This document shows, piece after piece, positions 37,972 to 46,329 of a DNA stretch of 64,000 nt. The position numbers were made by a program, and so were the translations under genes. How positions within the stretch are numbered: the stretch's first letter is position 1; each line of letters begins with the position of its first letter. The stretch lies in assembly GCF_001293525.1 (NCBI RefSeq), contig NZ_BBYR01000013.1:1-64000 (forward strand). Direction: 5' to 3'. The notes under the pieces are model-generated. The model saw only the letters and a list, made by a program, of their open reading frames with translations, was not told the DNA's origin and made no database searches. Origin of the DNA: Pseudideonella sakaiensis. GTDB lineage: Bacteria > Pseudomonadota > Gammaproteobacteria > Burkholderiales > Burkholderiaceae_C.

Positions 37972-38253
37972 TCAGTGCATCACGACCGGGTGCTGCATCA
38001 GCGACGCGTAGCCGCCGATGTAGTCGTCGAAGTCGTCCTCCGACGGGCCGGCGGCGATCAGCGCCTGCACGCCCTCCTTGAACTGCTCCGCCATCACGCC
38101 CTCGAGGTAGATCTCCTTGCGCGCGAACTTGTCGACGATCTCGTAGCCGCCGCGCGGCAGCCCGTCCCCGGGCTGGGCGTCCGGCGCACCGGCCGGCACC
38201 GGCAGGTCGAATTCGACGACGGTGTAGTGGTCCGAGTTGTAGAGCATCTGCAT
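37972..38253 (-). CDS. DUF3567 family protein
   Basis: The 93-residue protein matches DUF3567, a family found in betaproteobacteria: MQMLYNSDHYTVVEFDLP at the start, GGYEIVDKFARKEIYLEG in the middle and GGYASLMQHPVVMH at the end. It has no signal peptide or membrane helix. Its function is unknown. It has a GGGAGA ribosome site. It lies 152 bases upstream of the tandem AAA+ gene on the same strand, so a joint transcript is possible. Confidence 0.9.
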   Translation of the reverse strand: MQMLYNSDHYTVVEFDLPVPAGAPDAQPGDGLPRGGYEIVDKFARKEIYLEGVMAEQFKEGVQALIAAGPSEDDFDDYIGGYASLMQHPVVMH

Positions 38254-38365
38254 GGGCGGTCTCCCTGCATCCGACGTGGGGAGCGCGACGCAATATTCAA
38301 GCCACGGCGCCATCCCGCGGCGAGAAGCCCCGGGGCACTGCCGCAGGCGCCGGCCGCGTCGCCGC

Positions 38366-39748
38366 TCACCCCGGCAGCCGCAGCAGCTCCAGCTCGTCGC
38401 CGTCCGGCGGGTTGCCGAGCTTGGCGCGCACCGGCAGGTGCTGGCGCGCCGGGTCCAGCCAGACCTCGGCCTGGGTGTCGTGCGGCTTGCGCGGCTCGCG
38501 CACCAGCTTGACGGCCGCGACGCTGCCGCCCGGTGTCGCGACCGCCTCCGGCCCGAGGCTGCGGAAGGTCCACACCGCGGCATCGCCCCGCGCGCCGACC
38601 AGGTAGATCACCACCCGCGCGCCCGGCCGGGCCAGGCGCGGGTTCGCCTCCAGGATGGCCGGCAGCTGCAGCATCCAGCTCAGGCGGTCCTGGGCGCCCG
38701 GCAGCAGCGGGTGCTCGACCGACGGGCCCGAGTAGCTGATCACCCCGCGCTCGCGCTGGAAGTTCGCCGCGCGGGTGCTGCCGCGCAGGCGCCGGTCGGT
38801 GAAGCGCTGCGGCGCCAGGCCGGCGGCGTCCAGCGTGCCCTCGCTGCGCTGCGTCATCAGCGTGAGGCCGATCGCGCTGGCCTCGAGCTGGGCCTCGTAG
38901 CGGGCCCCCGCACGCGCCGGGGCATCGACGCGCCAGGTCAGCACCCCGGTGCCGGAGACCATGCCGCGGCGCACCTGGTAGCGCAGGGTCTGCGACGGCG
39001 CGACGCGGGTCGCGTAGACGGGGATGTCCTCGCCCTCGAACGTGGCCGCGCCCGGCGGGCCGGAGGCCGCGGCGGGCGGGGGTGCCGCGTCGTCGCGGGC
39101 CGCGAGGCGCCAGACGCCGGGCGCCGGCGGGACCGGATCGGACGCCGAGGACGGCGCGGGATCGGACGGCGCAGCGGGCGCGGGATCGGATGCGGAGGCA
39201 GGCGCGGGCTCGCTCGCTGAGGCCGCCATGGGTTCGGTCGCCGGGGCGGCTGCCGGCGGGGCAGGGGCCGGCCCGGCCGTGGCCGTGGCCGTGGCCGTGG
39301 CCGGTCGGCCGCCCGGCCGCGCCTGCCGCGGCGGCGGCACGGGTTGCCGCGGCGGCACGGGTTGCGGCGGCAGCGCGGTGTCCTCGCTCCGGGCCGGCGC
39401 GAGCTGCCCGGCGTACCCCGCCGGGCGCCCGGCATCGACGACGGGGCCCGCCGGCTCGTACGGCGGCGGCGTCCCGGCCTGCGCGGGCACCCCGGCGGGC
39501 CCGGGCAGCCACTGCACCGCGGCGACGCCGGGCGCGGCCGCCTGCAGCGCCGCCCCGCGGCCCCAGGCCGCCAGCGGCAGGCCGGCCAGCAGCAGCGCGT
39601 GCAGCGCGAGCGCGCCGAGCGCCGCCGCGGCGAGCCCGCGACGCCGCGGCCGCGGCGGCCGGCCGGGCGCCGGCGCGTCGGCGGCGTCGCCCGTCGGCAC
39701 GGCGGGCCGGGAACGAAGCGGCGCGGGAGCAGTCAGGAGACGGGGCAT
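38366..39748 (-). CDS. DUF3108 domain protein with TonB-like Pro-rich N-terminus
   Basis: The 460-residue protein has an Arg/Pro-rich cytoplasmic start, one membrane helix (about 38-60), then a long low-complexity Pro/Ala/Ser region (about 75-235) with repeated Ala-Ser-Asp-Pro and Ala-Thr units. The C-terminal domain (about 240-460) has LRYQVRRGMVSGTGVLTWRV, EASAIGLTLMTQRSEG and VWLDPARQHLPVRAKL, which mark DUF3108. The layout of a cytoplasmic tip, a single helix, a Pro-rich spacer and a periplasmic domain recalls TonB-type envelope-spanning proteins. The DUF3108 fold is lipocalin-like in some members and may act in envelope assembly; role unproven. Confidence 0.85.
   Translation of the reverse strand: MPRLLTAPAPLRSRPAVPTGDAADAPAPGRPPRPRRRGLAAAALGALALHALLLAGLPLAAWGRGAALQAAAPGVAAVQWLPGPAGVPAQAGTPPPYEPAGPVVDAGRPAGYAGQLAPARSEDTALPPQPVPPRQPVPPPRQARPGGRPATATATATAGPAPAPPAAAPATEPMAASASEPAPASASDPAPAAPSDPAPSSASDPVPPAPGVWRLAARDDAAPPPAAASGPPGAATFEGEDIPVYATRVAPSQTLRYQVRRGMVSGTGVLTWRVDAPARAGARYEAQLEASAIGLTLMTQRSEGTLDAAGLAPQRFTDRRLRGSTRAANFQRERGVISYSGPSVEHPLLPGAQDRLSWMLQLPAILEANPRLARPGARVVIYLVGARGDAAVWTFRSLGPEAVATPGGSVAAVKLVREPRKPHDTQAEVWLDPARQHLPVRAKLGNPPDGDELELLRLPG
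39275..39298. repeat. 6-bp tandem repeat (GGCCGT)4 inside the DUF3108 gene
   Basis: Four perfect copies of GGCCGT occupy 39275-39298, followed by a degenerate copy. They encode alternating Ala-Thr in the Pro/Ala-rich spacer of the DUF3108 protein. The unit keeps the frame, so copy changes would lengthen or shorten the spacer without breaking the gene. Confidence 0.85.
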
Positions 39749-39860
39749 CGGGGGTGCGAGGCAGGAGGGAGAGGCGGACGACAATCGGCGCCACCGGGCC
39801 GGCGACGCGCCCCGGCCGCCCCGACCAGGCCCCGTCCCGACCCACCGACGACACGCCCCG

Positions 39861-40937
39861 ATGAAACTCGCAAGCTACAAGGACGGATCCCGCGACGGCC
39901 AGCTGGTGGTCGTGTCGAGCGACCTGGGCCTGGCCCATTATGCGACCGGCATCGCGACCCGGCTCCAGCAGGTGCTGGACGACTGGAACTTCATGTCCCC
40001 CCTGTTGGAGGACCTGGCCCGCACGCTGGACCACGGCAAGGCACGCCATGCCTTCCCCTTCGAACCGGGCCGCTGCCTCGCGCCGCTGCCGCGCGGCGGC
40101 CCGTGGATCGCGCTGGAGGCCGCGCGGCCCGCGCCGGACGGGCTGCGGGCGCGCGGCGGCTTTGCGCCACGCCACGGTCCCGGCGTCGCCGACCTGGCTG
40201 GCGGGGGCGCGGACGCGCAGGCGCTGGACGTCGACACCCGCTGGGTGGTGGTGCCGGGCGAGCTGCCGGCCGGCGTGGGCGCCGACGCGGCGCTCGACGG
40301 CGTGCGCCTCGTGACGCTGGCCTGCGTGCTGCTGGACCGGCGCAGCGCGGCGGCGGGCGCCGACGCGGCGCCGCCCGACGCGGAGGACGAGCGGGGCGTG
40401 TGGTTCGCGCCGGTGCTGGCGACGCCGGAGGCGCTCGGCCCGGCCTGGCAGGGCGGGCGGCTGCAGGGCACGCTCGAGCTGCGGCACGGCGGGCAGCGCC
40501 TCGGCCGGCTGGTGCTGGACGGCAGCGGCGGCGGCCCGCTGCACGCCGGGCACGCGCTCGCGCACCTGGCGCGGCAGCGCGCGCTCGACGGCGGCCTGGT
40601 CGCGGGCCCGCCGCTGCGGGCGACCGAGCCCACCCAGGGCGCCGCCTCGCTGGCCGAGCGCCGGGGCCGCGAGGCGGCTGCCGACGGCGCCCCGCGCGGT
40701 GCCTGGCTGCAGCCCGGCGACACCTGGACGGTGCGCCTCCTCGACCGCGACGGGCAGGCGCCGCTCGGCATGGTCGAGCTGCGGCTCGGCGGCGAGCCGG
40801 CGGCGGGCGCCCCGGACGACGCTGCCGCCGCCGACGGCAGCGCAGCGCCCGCGGCCGCGGGCCTCGCGCGGGGCGGCCCAGGCGACACGCCGGCCGCGCG
40901 CCCGGGCACCGACGGCCCCTCGGACCCCGCGGCCTGA
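39861..40937 (+). CDS. Fumarylacetoacetate hydrolase-family protein with lost metal site
   Basis: Residues 1-80 are a textbook FAH N-terminal domain (MKLASYKDGSRDGQLVVVSS, YATGIATRLQQVLDDWNF, GKARHAFPF). The rest follows the FAH fold (ALDGVRLVTLA, APVLATPEALGPAWQGGRL, FDR-type end), so homology covers the full length. Yet the metal ligands are gone: the usual Glu-x-Glu (in a DFEAEVAVVTGD-like block) reads Asp125-Thr-Arg127, and the Asp of the ANDVSLR block is Val. The 358 residues end in an Ala/Pro-rich tail. It is probably not an active hydrolase. It is divergent from the DUF3108 gene and 35 bases ahead of the protease gene. Confidence 0.8.
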   Translation: MKLASYKDGSRDGQLVVVSSDLGLAHYATGIATRLQQVLDDWNFMSPLLEDLARTLDHGKARHAFPFEPGRCLAPLPRGGPWIALEAARPAPDGLRARGGFAPRHGPGVADLAGGGADAQALDVDTRWVVVPGELPAGVGADAALDGVRLVTLACVLLDRRSAAAGADAAPPDAEDERGVWFAPVLATPEALGPAWQGGRLQGTLELRHGGQRLGRLVLDGSGGGPLHAGHALAHLARQRALDGGLVAGPPLRATEPTQGAASLAERRGREAAADGAPRGAWLQPGDTWTVRLLDRDGQAPLGMVELRLGGEPAAGAPDDAAAADGSAAPAAAGLARGGPGDTPAARPGTDGPSDPAA

Positions 40938-40972
40938 CGCACCTTACCCGAGCCACCGCCCCCCCCCCGCCC

Positions 40973-41461
40973 ATGCAGGAGCTGTCGCGCAGCCTGAAGA
41001 TCACCACCGTCTGGCTGCTGCTGGGCCTGGTGCTGTTCCTCGGCGTGCAGGCCTGGCAGCACCGCCAGGCGCAGGCCCGGTTCCAGGCCGAGGGCGGCCT
41101 GATCGAGATCCGCCGCGGCCCGGACGGCCACTACCACTGGCCCGGCCGGGTGAATGGCCGCGCCGTCGATTTCCTGATCGACACCGGCGCCACCGGCACC
41201 GCGATCTCGGCCGACCTGGCGCGCGAGCTCGACCTGGCGTCCGAGGGCACGGTGCGCTCGGCCACCGCGGCCGGCGTCGTGACCGGCCAGGTGGTGCGCG
41301 CCGACGTGCAGCTGGACGGCGGCGTGCGTGCCGAGCGGCTGCGCGTGGTGGCGCTGGCCGGGCTCGGCGAGCGACCCCTGCTCGGCATGGACGTGCTCGG
41401 CCGCCTGCCCTGGAGCCAGGCCGACGGCGTGCTGCGCATCGACGCCCGCGGCCTGCGCTGA
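40973..41461 (+). CDS. Retropepsin-like aspartic protease, membrane-anchored
   Basis: The 162-residue protein has one N-terminal membrane helix (about 12-27) and a periplasmic retropepsin-like domain. The active-site motif is LIDTGATGTAIS (Asp-Thr-Gly, about residue 66), and ERPLLGMDVLGRL is the flap-end block of the bacterial clan AA family (TIGR02281 type). It would work as a dimer with one Asp per chain. Substrate unknown. ATG 40973 follows a C-rich stretch and no clear ribosome site is seen; coupling to the upstream FAH-like gene is possible. Confidence 0.88.
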   Translation: MQELSRSLKITTVWLLLGLVLFLGVQAWQHRQAQARFQAEGGLIEIRRGPDGHYHWPGRVNGRAVDFLIDTGATGTAISADLARELDLASEGTVRSATAAGVVTGQVVRADVQLDGGVRAERLRVVALAGLGERPLLGMDVLGRLPWSQADGVLRIDARGLR

Positions 41462-41476
41462 GCGCCGCCGGCACGC

Positions 41477-41504
41477 TGGACAGGCGGCCCGGCACGGGCA
41501 CAAT
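41477..41504 (+). promoter_or_regulatory. Candidate sigma-70 promoter of phaM
   Basis: TGGACA (41477-41482) and CACAAT (41499-41504) are spaced 16 bases apart. The -35 matches five of six consensus positions. The start would be near 41511, leaving about 46 bases to the ATG, which has a GAGGAG ribosome site at 41544-41549. Confidence 0.5.
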
Positions 41505-41556
41505 CCGCCGGCGACCGCCGGCCCGTCGGCCGGCCGGTGCCGCGAGGAGACTAGGC

Positions 41557-42201
41557 ATGAACGACCCCACCGGCTTCACCAAGCTCGTGCCCGGATTCGA
41601 TTTCCTGCAGGGGCTGGTGAAGAACGCCGGCGCGGCGCTGCCGAACATCGGCCAGTGGGTCGCGCCGACCTTGAACCCCGAGGAGCTGGAGAAACGCATC
41701 GAGGAGCTGCGCACCGTGCAGTTCTGGCTCGAGCAGAACGCGCGCATGCTGGGCGCGACCATCCAGGCCCTGGAGGTGCAGCGCATGACCCTGTCGACGC
41801 TGCGCACGATGAACGTGCAGATGACCGACCTGCGCGACGCGCTGACGATCCCGGTGCCGCCGGCCGGCACGGCCGCCGCGAAGACGGCGGCCGCTTCGCC
41901 GGCAGCCGCCCCGTCGCCGGCGCCCGCCGCGGCCCCGCGGCGCGGCGCCCGCAAGGCGGCCGCGGCCCCCGCGGCGGCGCCCGCCGTGGACCCGATGCAG
42001 TGGTGGGGCGCGCTGACCCGCCAGTTCAGCGACCTGGCCGCCCAGGCCGTCAAGGACAGCGCGGGCGATGCCGCCAAGGGCCTGGCCGGCGCGATGGTGC
42101 GCCAGAGCGTCGAGGCCGCCGGCCAGACCCTGAAGAAGGCCGCCGGGGTGCCGGCGCAGGTGGCGCGCCGCGCCACCGGCACGCGCTCGCGCAAGGCCTG
42201 A
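41557..42201 (+). CDS. phaM: PhaM family polyhydroxyalkanoate granule regulatory protein
   Basis: The 214-residue protein starts GFTKLVPGFDFLQGLVKNA and continues with PTLNPEELEKRIEELRTVQFWLEQNARMLG and ALEVQRMTLSTLRTMN, the conserved N-terminal core of PhaM. The middle is an Ala/Pro-rich spacer, and the C-terminus has Lys/Arg-Ala repeats ([18 protein letters not shown]) like the histone-like tail of PhaM. In Ralstonia PhaM activates PHA synthase PhaC1 and ties granules to the nucleoid at division. No other PHA gene lies in the window. A GAGGAG ribosome site sits 7 bases before the ATG. Confidence 0.88.
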   Translation: MNDPTGFTKLVPGFDFLQGLVKNAGAALPNIGQWVAPTLNPEELEKRIEELRTVQFWLEQNARMLGATIQALEVQRMTLSTLRTMNVQMTDLRDALTIPVPPAGTAAAKTAAASPAAAPSPAPAAAPRRGARKAAAAPAAAPAVDPMQWWGALTRQFSDLAAQAVKDSAGDAAKGLAGAMVRQSVEAAGQTLKKAAGVPAQVARRATGTRSRKA

Positions 42202-42236
42202 CGGCGCCCGGCACGGTCCCGCCCCCGCCAACGACG

Positions 42237-43445
42237 ATGAAACGCTTCCTGCTCGGCCACGCGACGCACCCGGACGCGTCGATGGCGCTGGCGCTGGCCG
42301 CCGCGCAGGTCGAGGCGCAGCGCGGGCGCGACGGCCAGGTGGAGGCGCCGACGCTCGGCTGGATCTACCTGAGCGACCACTACGCCGGCGCGGCCACGGC
42401 ACTGCACGACGAGCTGCGCCGCCGCTGGCCGGGCGTGGCCTGGGTCGGTGCGGTCGGCATCGGCGTGGCGGTGGGCGGCGTCGAGTACTTCGAGGAACCG
42501 GCGCTGGTGCTGATGCTCGGCGACGTGCCGCGCGACCAGTTCCGGCTGTTCTCGGGCGCGCAGCCGCTGACGCTGCGGCCGGGCGATCCCTTCGAGCCGA
42601 TGACGGCCCAGGTGCACGCCGACCCGGCGACGCCCGACCTGGGCGAGCTGGTGGCCGAGCTGTCGGAGCGCACGCGCACCGGCTACCTGTTCGGCGGCCT
42701 CGCCAGCGCCCGCACCCGCTGCCTGCACCTGGCCGACGGCGTGTTCCAGGGTGGCCTGTCCGGCGTGGCCTTCGGGCCGCAGGTGACGCTGCTGTCGCGG
42801 GTCACCCAGGGCTGCCAGCCGGTCGGCCCGGTGCGCCGGGTCAGCGCGGCGGAGCGCAACCTGGTGCTTGCGCTCGACGGGCGCCCGGCGCTGGACTGCC
42901 TGATGGAGGACCTGCAGCTCGAGTCGCTGGAGCCGCGCGCCGCGCTGCCGCGGCTGCGCCAGACCCTGGTCGGCCTGAGCGACGGCCAGGACGAGGTGCT
43001 GGCGCGGCCGGGCCAGTTCGGCACCGACACGCGGGTGCGCCACCTGATCGGGCTGGACCCGGGCCGCCGCGGCGTCGCCATCGGCGACGAGGTGCCCGAG
43101 GGCATGCAGCTCGCGTTCTGCCAGCGCCACACCGAAGCGGCGCGGCGCGACCTGGTGCGCATCTGCAGCGAGCTGCGCGAGGAGCTGGTGCCGGAGCTCG
43201 ACACCGCGCCCGCCCCGGGCGGCAGCGATCCGGCCGCCGACGCGGTCGCGCGGCGCGTGGCCGGCGCGATCTACGTGAGCTGCTCCGGCCGCGGCGGCCC
43301 GCACTTCGGCGCGCCGTCCGCCGAGCTGGCGCTGGTGCGCCACGCGCTCGGCGACGTGCCGCTGGTGGGCTTCTTCGCCGCCGGCGAGGTGGCGCGCAAC
43401 CACCTGTACGGCTACACCGGGGTGCTGACGCTGTTCACCCGCTGA
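42237..43445 (+). CDS. FIST domain signal transduction protein
   Basis: The 402-residue protein has a FIST N domain (about 10-215) with LGWIYLSDHYAG, VAWVGAVGIGVAVGG, GELVAELSERTRTGYLFGG and the VTQGCQPVGP block, then a FIST C domain (about 220-400) with DEVLARPGQFGTDTRVRHLIG, GRGGPHFG and GDVPLVGFFAAGEV. FIST domains are cytosolic sensory modules thought to bind small ligands such as amino acids. No output domain is fused. It follows phaM by 35 bases, so both may be on one transcript. Confidence 0.9.
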   Translation: MKRFLLGHATHPDASMALALAAAQVEAQRGRDGQVEAPTLGWIYLSDHYAGAATALHDELRRRWPGVAWVGAVGIGVAVGGVEYFEEPALVLMLGDVPRDQFRLFSGAQPLTLRPGDPFEPMTAQVHADPATPDLGELVAELSERTRTGYLFGGLASARTRCLHLADGVFQGGLSGVAFGPQVTLLSRVTQGCQPVGPVRRVSAAERNLVLALDGRPALDCLMEDLQLESLEPRAALPRLRQTLVGLSDGQDEVLARPGQFGTDTRVRHLIGLDPGRRGVAIGDEVPEGMQLAFCQRHTEAARRDLVRICSELREELVPELDTAPAPGGSDPAADAVARRVAGAIYVSCSGRGGPHFGAPSAELALVRHALGDVPLVGFFAAGEVARNHLYGYTGVLTLFTR

Positions 43446-43473
43446 GCGGCGCGGCCCGCGCCGGCATTGCGCG

Positions 43474-43496
43474 CAGGTCAAAGCCGCTTTGACCTG
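43474..43496. promoter_or_regulatory. Perfect 10-bp palindrome upstream of glcD
   Basis: CAGGTCAAAG (43474-43483) and CTTTGACCTG (43487-43496) are exact inverted repeats with a 3-base centre CCG. The site is about 127 bases ahead of the glcD start codon and 29 bases after the FIST stop. It has no T run, so a classical terminator is unlikely. As an operator for the glcDEF genes it differs from the usual GlcC-type (TTGGT-like) half-sites. Confidence 0.55.
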
Positions 43497-43622
43497 GGTG
43501 GGCCCCTGAGGGCTCCGCAGCCGCGCGTCCCGGCAGTACCATCCGGGCTTTCCCTGGCCCGGGCCCTGCGCCCGGGCGAGCCGCGGACCCACGACGGCGG
43601 CGCCGACCGCCCGGAGACACCG

Positions 43623-45161
43623 TTGAACGCACCCTTGCCCGCCGGCCTGGCCGAGGCCGCCGACGCGCCGGCCGCGACGCCCGCGCCGAGTGCCGCCGAA
43701 CGGGCCGAGCGCCAGGCCCTGGTCGTGCAGGAGCTGCAGGCCGTGCTGCCGGCGCATGCGCTGCTGTGGCAGCGCGAGGACACGGTGCCCTACGAGTGCG
43801 ACGGGCTGACCGCCTACCGCGCGCAGCCGCTCGCGGTGGCGCTGCCGGAGACGGAGGAGCAGGTCGCCGCGGTGCTGCGCACCTGCCACCGGCTGAACGT
43901 GCCGGTGGTCGCGCGCGGCGCGGGCACGGGGCTGTCGGGCGGCGCGATGCCGCACCCGATGGGCGTCACGCTCGGGCTCGCGAAGTTCAACCGGATCGTG
44001 AAGATCGACCCGGTCGCCCGCACCGCCGTCGTGCAGTGCGGCGTGCGCAACGCCGCCATCAGCGAGGCGGCGGCGCCCTACGGCCTGTACTACGCGCCCG
44101 ACCCGAGCAGCAAGATCGCCTGCACGATCGGCGGCAACGTGGCCGAGAACTCCGGCGGCATGCACTGCCTGAAGTACGGCCTGACGCTGCACAACGTGCT
44201 GCGGGTGCGCGGCTACACCGTGGGCGGCGAGGCGGTCGAGTTCGGCTCCGAGGCGCTCGACGCACCGGGGCTGGACCTGCTGTCGGTGGTGATCGGCTCC
44301 GAGGGCATGCTCGCCGTCACGCTGGAGGTGACGGTGAAGCTGGTGCCCAAGCCGCTGCTGGCCCGCGCCATCCTCGCCAGCTTCCCCGACGTGCGGCTGG
44401 CCGGCGAAGCGGTCGCGGCGCTGATCGGCGGCGGCATCATCCCCGCGGCGCTGGAGATGATGGACAAGCCGATGACGGCCGCCGTCGAGGACTACGTCCA
44501 CGCCGGCTACGACCTGGACGCCGCCGCGATCCTGATCTGCGAGAGCGACGGCACGCCGGAGGAGGTCGAGGAGGAGATCGGCCGCATGGTGGCCGTGATG
44601 CGCGAGGCCGGCGCCACCCGCTTCGACATCAGCCGCGACGAGGCCGAGCGCCTGCGCTTCTGGAGCGGGCGGATGAACGCCTTCCCCGCCAGCGGCCGCA
44701 TCAGCCCCGACTACATGTGCATGGACTCGACCATCCCGCGCCACCGGCTGGCCGAGATCCTGGTGCGCATCGCCGAGATGGAGCAGACCTACGGCCTGCG
44801 CTGCTGCAACGTCTTCCATGCCGGCGACGGCAACCTGCACCCGCTGATCCTGTTCGATGCCAACGACCCGGACCAGCTCGAGCGCTGCGAGCGCTTCGGC
44901 GCCGACATCCTGGAGACCAGCGTCGCGCTCGGCGGCACGGTGACCGGCGAGCACGGCGTCGGCGTGGAGAAGCTGGCGTCGATGTGCGTGCAGTTCTCGC
45001 CCGCCGAGCGCGCGCAGATGCTGGCGCTGAAGCGCGCCTTCGACCCGAAGTCGCTGCTCAACCCCGGCAAGGTCATCCCCACGCTGCACCGCTGTGCGGA
45101 GTACGGGAAGATGCACGTGCGCCGCGGCCTGCTGCCCTTCTCCGACATCCCGCGCTTCTGA
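43623..45161 (+). CDS. glcD: Glycolate oxidase subunit GlcD (FAD-linked)
   Basis: The 512-residue protein starts with TTG at 43623, with GGAGA six bases before it, and MNAPLPAGL. It has a PCMH-type FAD domain (about 60-245), with VVARGAGTGLSGGAMPH, PDPSSKIACTIGGNVAENSGG and VIGSEGMLAVTLEVTV, and an FAD-oxidase C-terminal domain with VFHAGDGNLHPLILFD, GGTVTGEHGVGVEK and FDPKSLLNPGKV. It is close to E. coli GlcD in length. It oxidises glycolate (or D-lactate) to glyoxylate, passing electrons to GlcF. glcE follows after 16 bases and glcF after it, a standard operon. Confidence 0.95.
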   Translation: MNAPLPAGLAEAADAPAATPAPSAAERAERQALVVQELQAVLPAHALLWQREDTVPYECDGLTAYRAQPLAVALPETEEQVAAVLRTCHRLNVPVVARGAGTGLSGGAMPHPMGVTLGLAKFNRIVKIDPVARTAVVQCGVRNAAISEAAAPYGLYYAPDPSSKIACTIGGNVAENSGGMHCLKYGLTLHNVLRVRGYTVGGEAVEFGSEALDAPGLDLLSVVIGSEGMLAVTLEVTVKLVPKPLLARAILASFPDVRLAGEAVAALIGGGIIPAALEMMDKPMTAAVEDYVHAGYDLDAAAILICESDGTPEEVEEEIGRMVAVMREAGATRFDISRDEAERLRFWSGRMNAFPASGRISPDYMCMDSTIPRHRLAEILVRIAEMEQTYGLRCCNVFHAGDGNLHPLILFDANDPDQLERCERFGADILETSVALGGTVTGEHGVGVEKLASMCVQFSPAERAQMLALKRAFDPKSLLNPGKVIPTLHRCAEYGKMHVRRGLLPFSDIPRF

Positions 45162-45177
45162 ACAAGGCCGCCGCCCC

Positions 45178-46305
45178 GTGAGCACCGTCGCGCAGGACCC
45201 CGCCCTCGCCATCCTGATCGACCGCATCCAGACGGCGCGTGCCGCGGGCGCGCAGCTGCGCCTGCGCGGCGGCGGCACCAAGGACTTCTACGGCGAGGCG
45301 CCGCAGGGCGAGGTGCTCGACACCCGCATCCTGGAGGGCATCTCCAGCTACGAGCCGACCGAGCTGGTCGTCACCGCGCGCTGCGGCACGCGGCTGGCCG
45401 ACCTGGAGGCGGCGCTGGCCGAGCGCGGCCAGTGCCTGGCCTTCGAGCCGCCGGACTTCGACGCCGCCGACGGCGGCGGCGCGACCGTCGGCGGCATGGT
45501 CGCGGCCGGCCTGGCCGGGCCGGCGCGCGCGGCGGTCGGCAGCGTGCGCGACTTCGTGCTCGGCGCCACCCTGGTCGACGGCCGCGGCGAGGTGCTGAGC
45601 TTCGGCGGGCAGGTGATGAAGAACGTCGCCGGCTACGACGTCGCGCGGTTGCTCGCCGGCTCGCTGGGCAACCTGGGGCTGATCGCCGAGGTGTCGCTGA
45701 AAGTGATGCCGGTCGCGCCCGCCACCGCCACCGTGCGCTTCGAATGCGACGAGGCCGAGGCGCTGCGCCGCCTGAACGCCTGGGGCGGGCAGCCGCTGCC
45801 GCTGAACGCCAGCGCGTGGTGGAACGGCGTGCTGCTGCTGCGGCTGCGCGGCGCGCTGGCGGCGGTGCAGGCGGCGCTGGCCGGCATGAAGCGCGAGGGC
45901 GCCAGCGTGATCGAGCCCGAGGCCGCGGCCGGCTTCTGGCACGGGCTGCGCCACCAGCGCGACGAGTTCTTCGCGCAGGCCGAGGCCACGCTCGCCGCCG
46001 ATCCGGGCAGCACGCTGTGGCGGCTCTCGCTGCCGCAGACCGCGCCGCCGCTGGGCCTGCCGGGCGCGCTGCTGGTGGAATGGGGCGGCGCGCAGCGCTG
46101 GCTGCTGGCCCGGCTGCCGGCCGCCCAGGTGCGCGAGGCGGCCACGCAGCACGGCGGCCACGCCACGCTGTACCGCGGCCAGGACAAGTCGGCCGGCGTC
46201 TTCGCGCCGCTGCAGGCGCCGCTGGACCGGCTGCACCGCGAGCTGAAGGCCGCCTTCGACCCGAACCGCATCTTCAACCCCGGCCGGCTCTACGCCGGAC
46301 TCTGA
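45178..46305 (+). CDS. glcE: Glycolate oxidase subunit GlcE (FAD-binding)
   Basis: The 375-residue protein starts with GTG at 45178. It carries the second FAD-binding domain of the complex: RLRGGGTKDFYG, GGGATVGGMVAAGLAGPARA, VRDFVLGATLVDGRGEVLSFGGQVMKNVAGYDVARL and ending AAFDPNRIFNPGRLYAGL. It has no oxidase C-terminal cap like GlcD, which is normal for GlcE. It lies 16 bases after glcD and 24 bases before glcF. Together they form the membrane-linked glycolate oxidase. No glcC, glcG or glcB gene is adjacent. Confidence 0.95.
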   Translation: MSTVAQDPALAILIDRIQTARAAGAQLRLRGGGTKDFYGEAPQGEVLDTRILEGISSYEPTELVVTARCGTRLADLEAALAERGQCLAFEPPDFDAADGGGATVGGMVAAGLAGPARAAVGSVRDFVLGATLVDGRGEVLSFGGQVMKNVAGYDVARLLAGSLGNLGLIAEVSLKVMPVAPATATVRFECDEAEALRRLNAWGGQPLPLNASAWWNGVLLLRLRGALAAVQAALAGMKREGASVIEPEAAAGFWHGLRHQRDEFFAQAEATLAADPGSTLWRLSLPQTAPPLGLPGALLVEWGGAQRWLLARLPAAQVREAATQHGGHATLYRGQDKSAGVFAPLQAPLDRLHRELKAAFDPNRIFNPGRLYAGL

Positions 46306-46329
46306 ACCGAGCGCAGCGCCGCCGCCCGC

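Noticed and set aside
43474-43496. Intrinsic terminator of the FIST gene
   Set aside because: The palindrome has no T run after it and its arms are protein-site-like; kept as a regulatory candidate.
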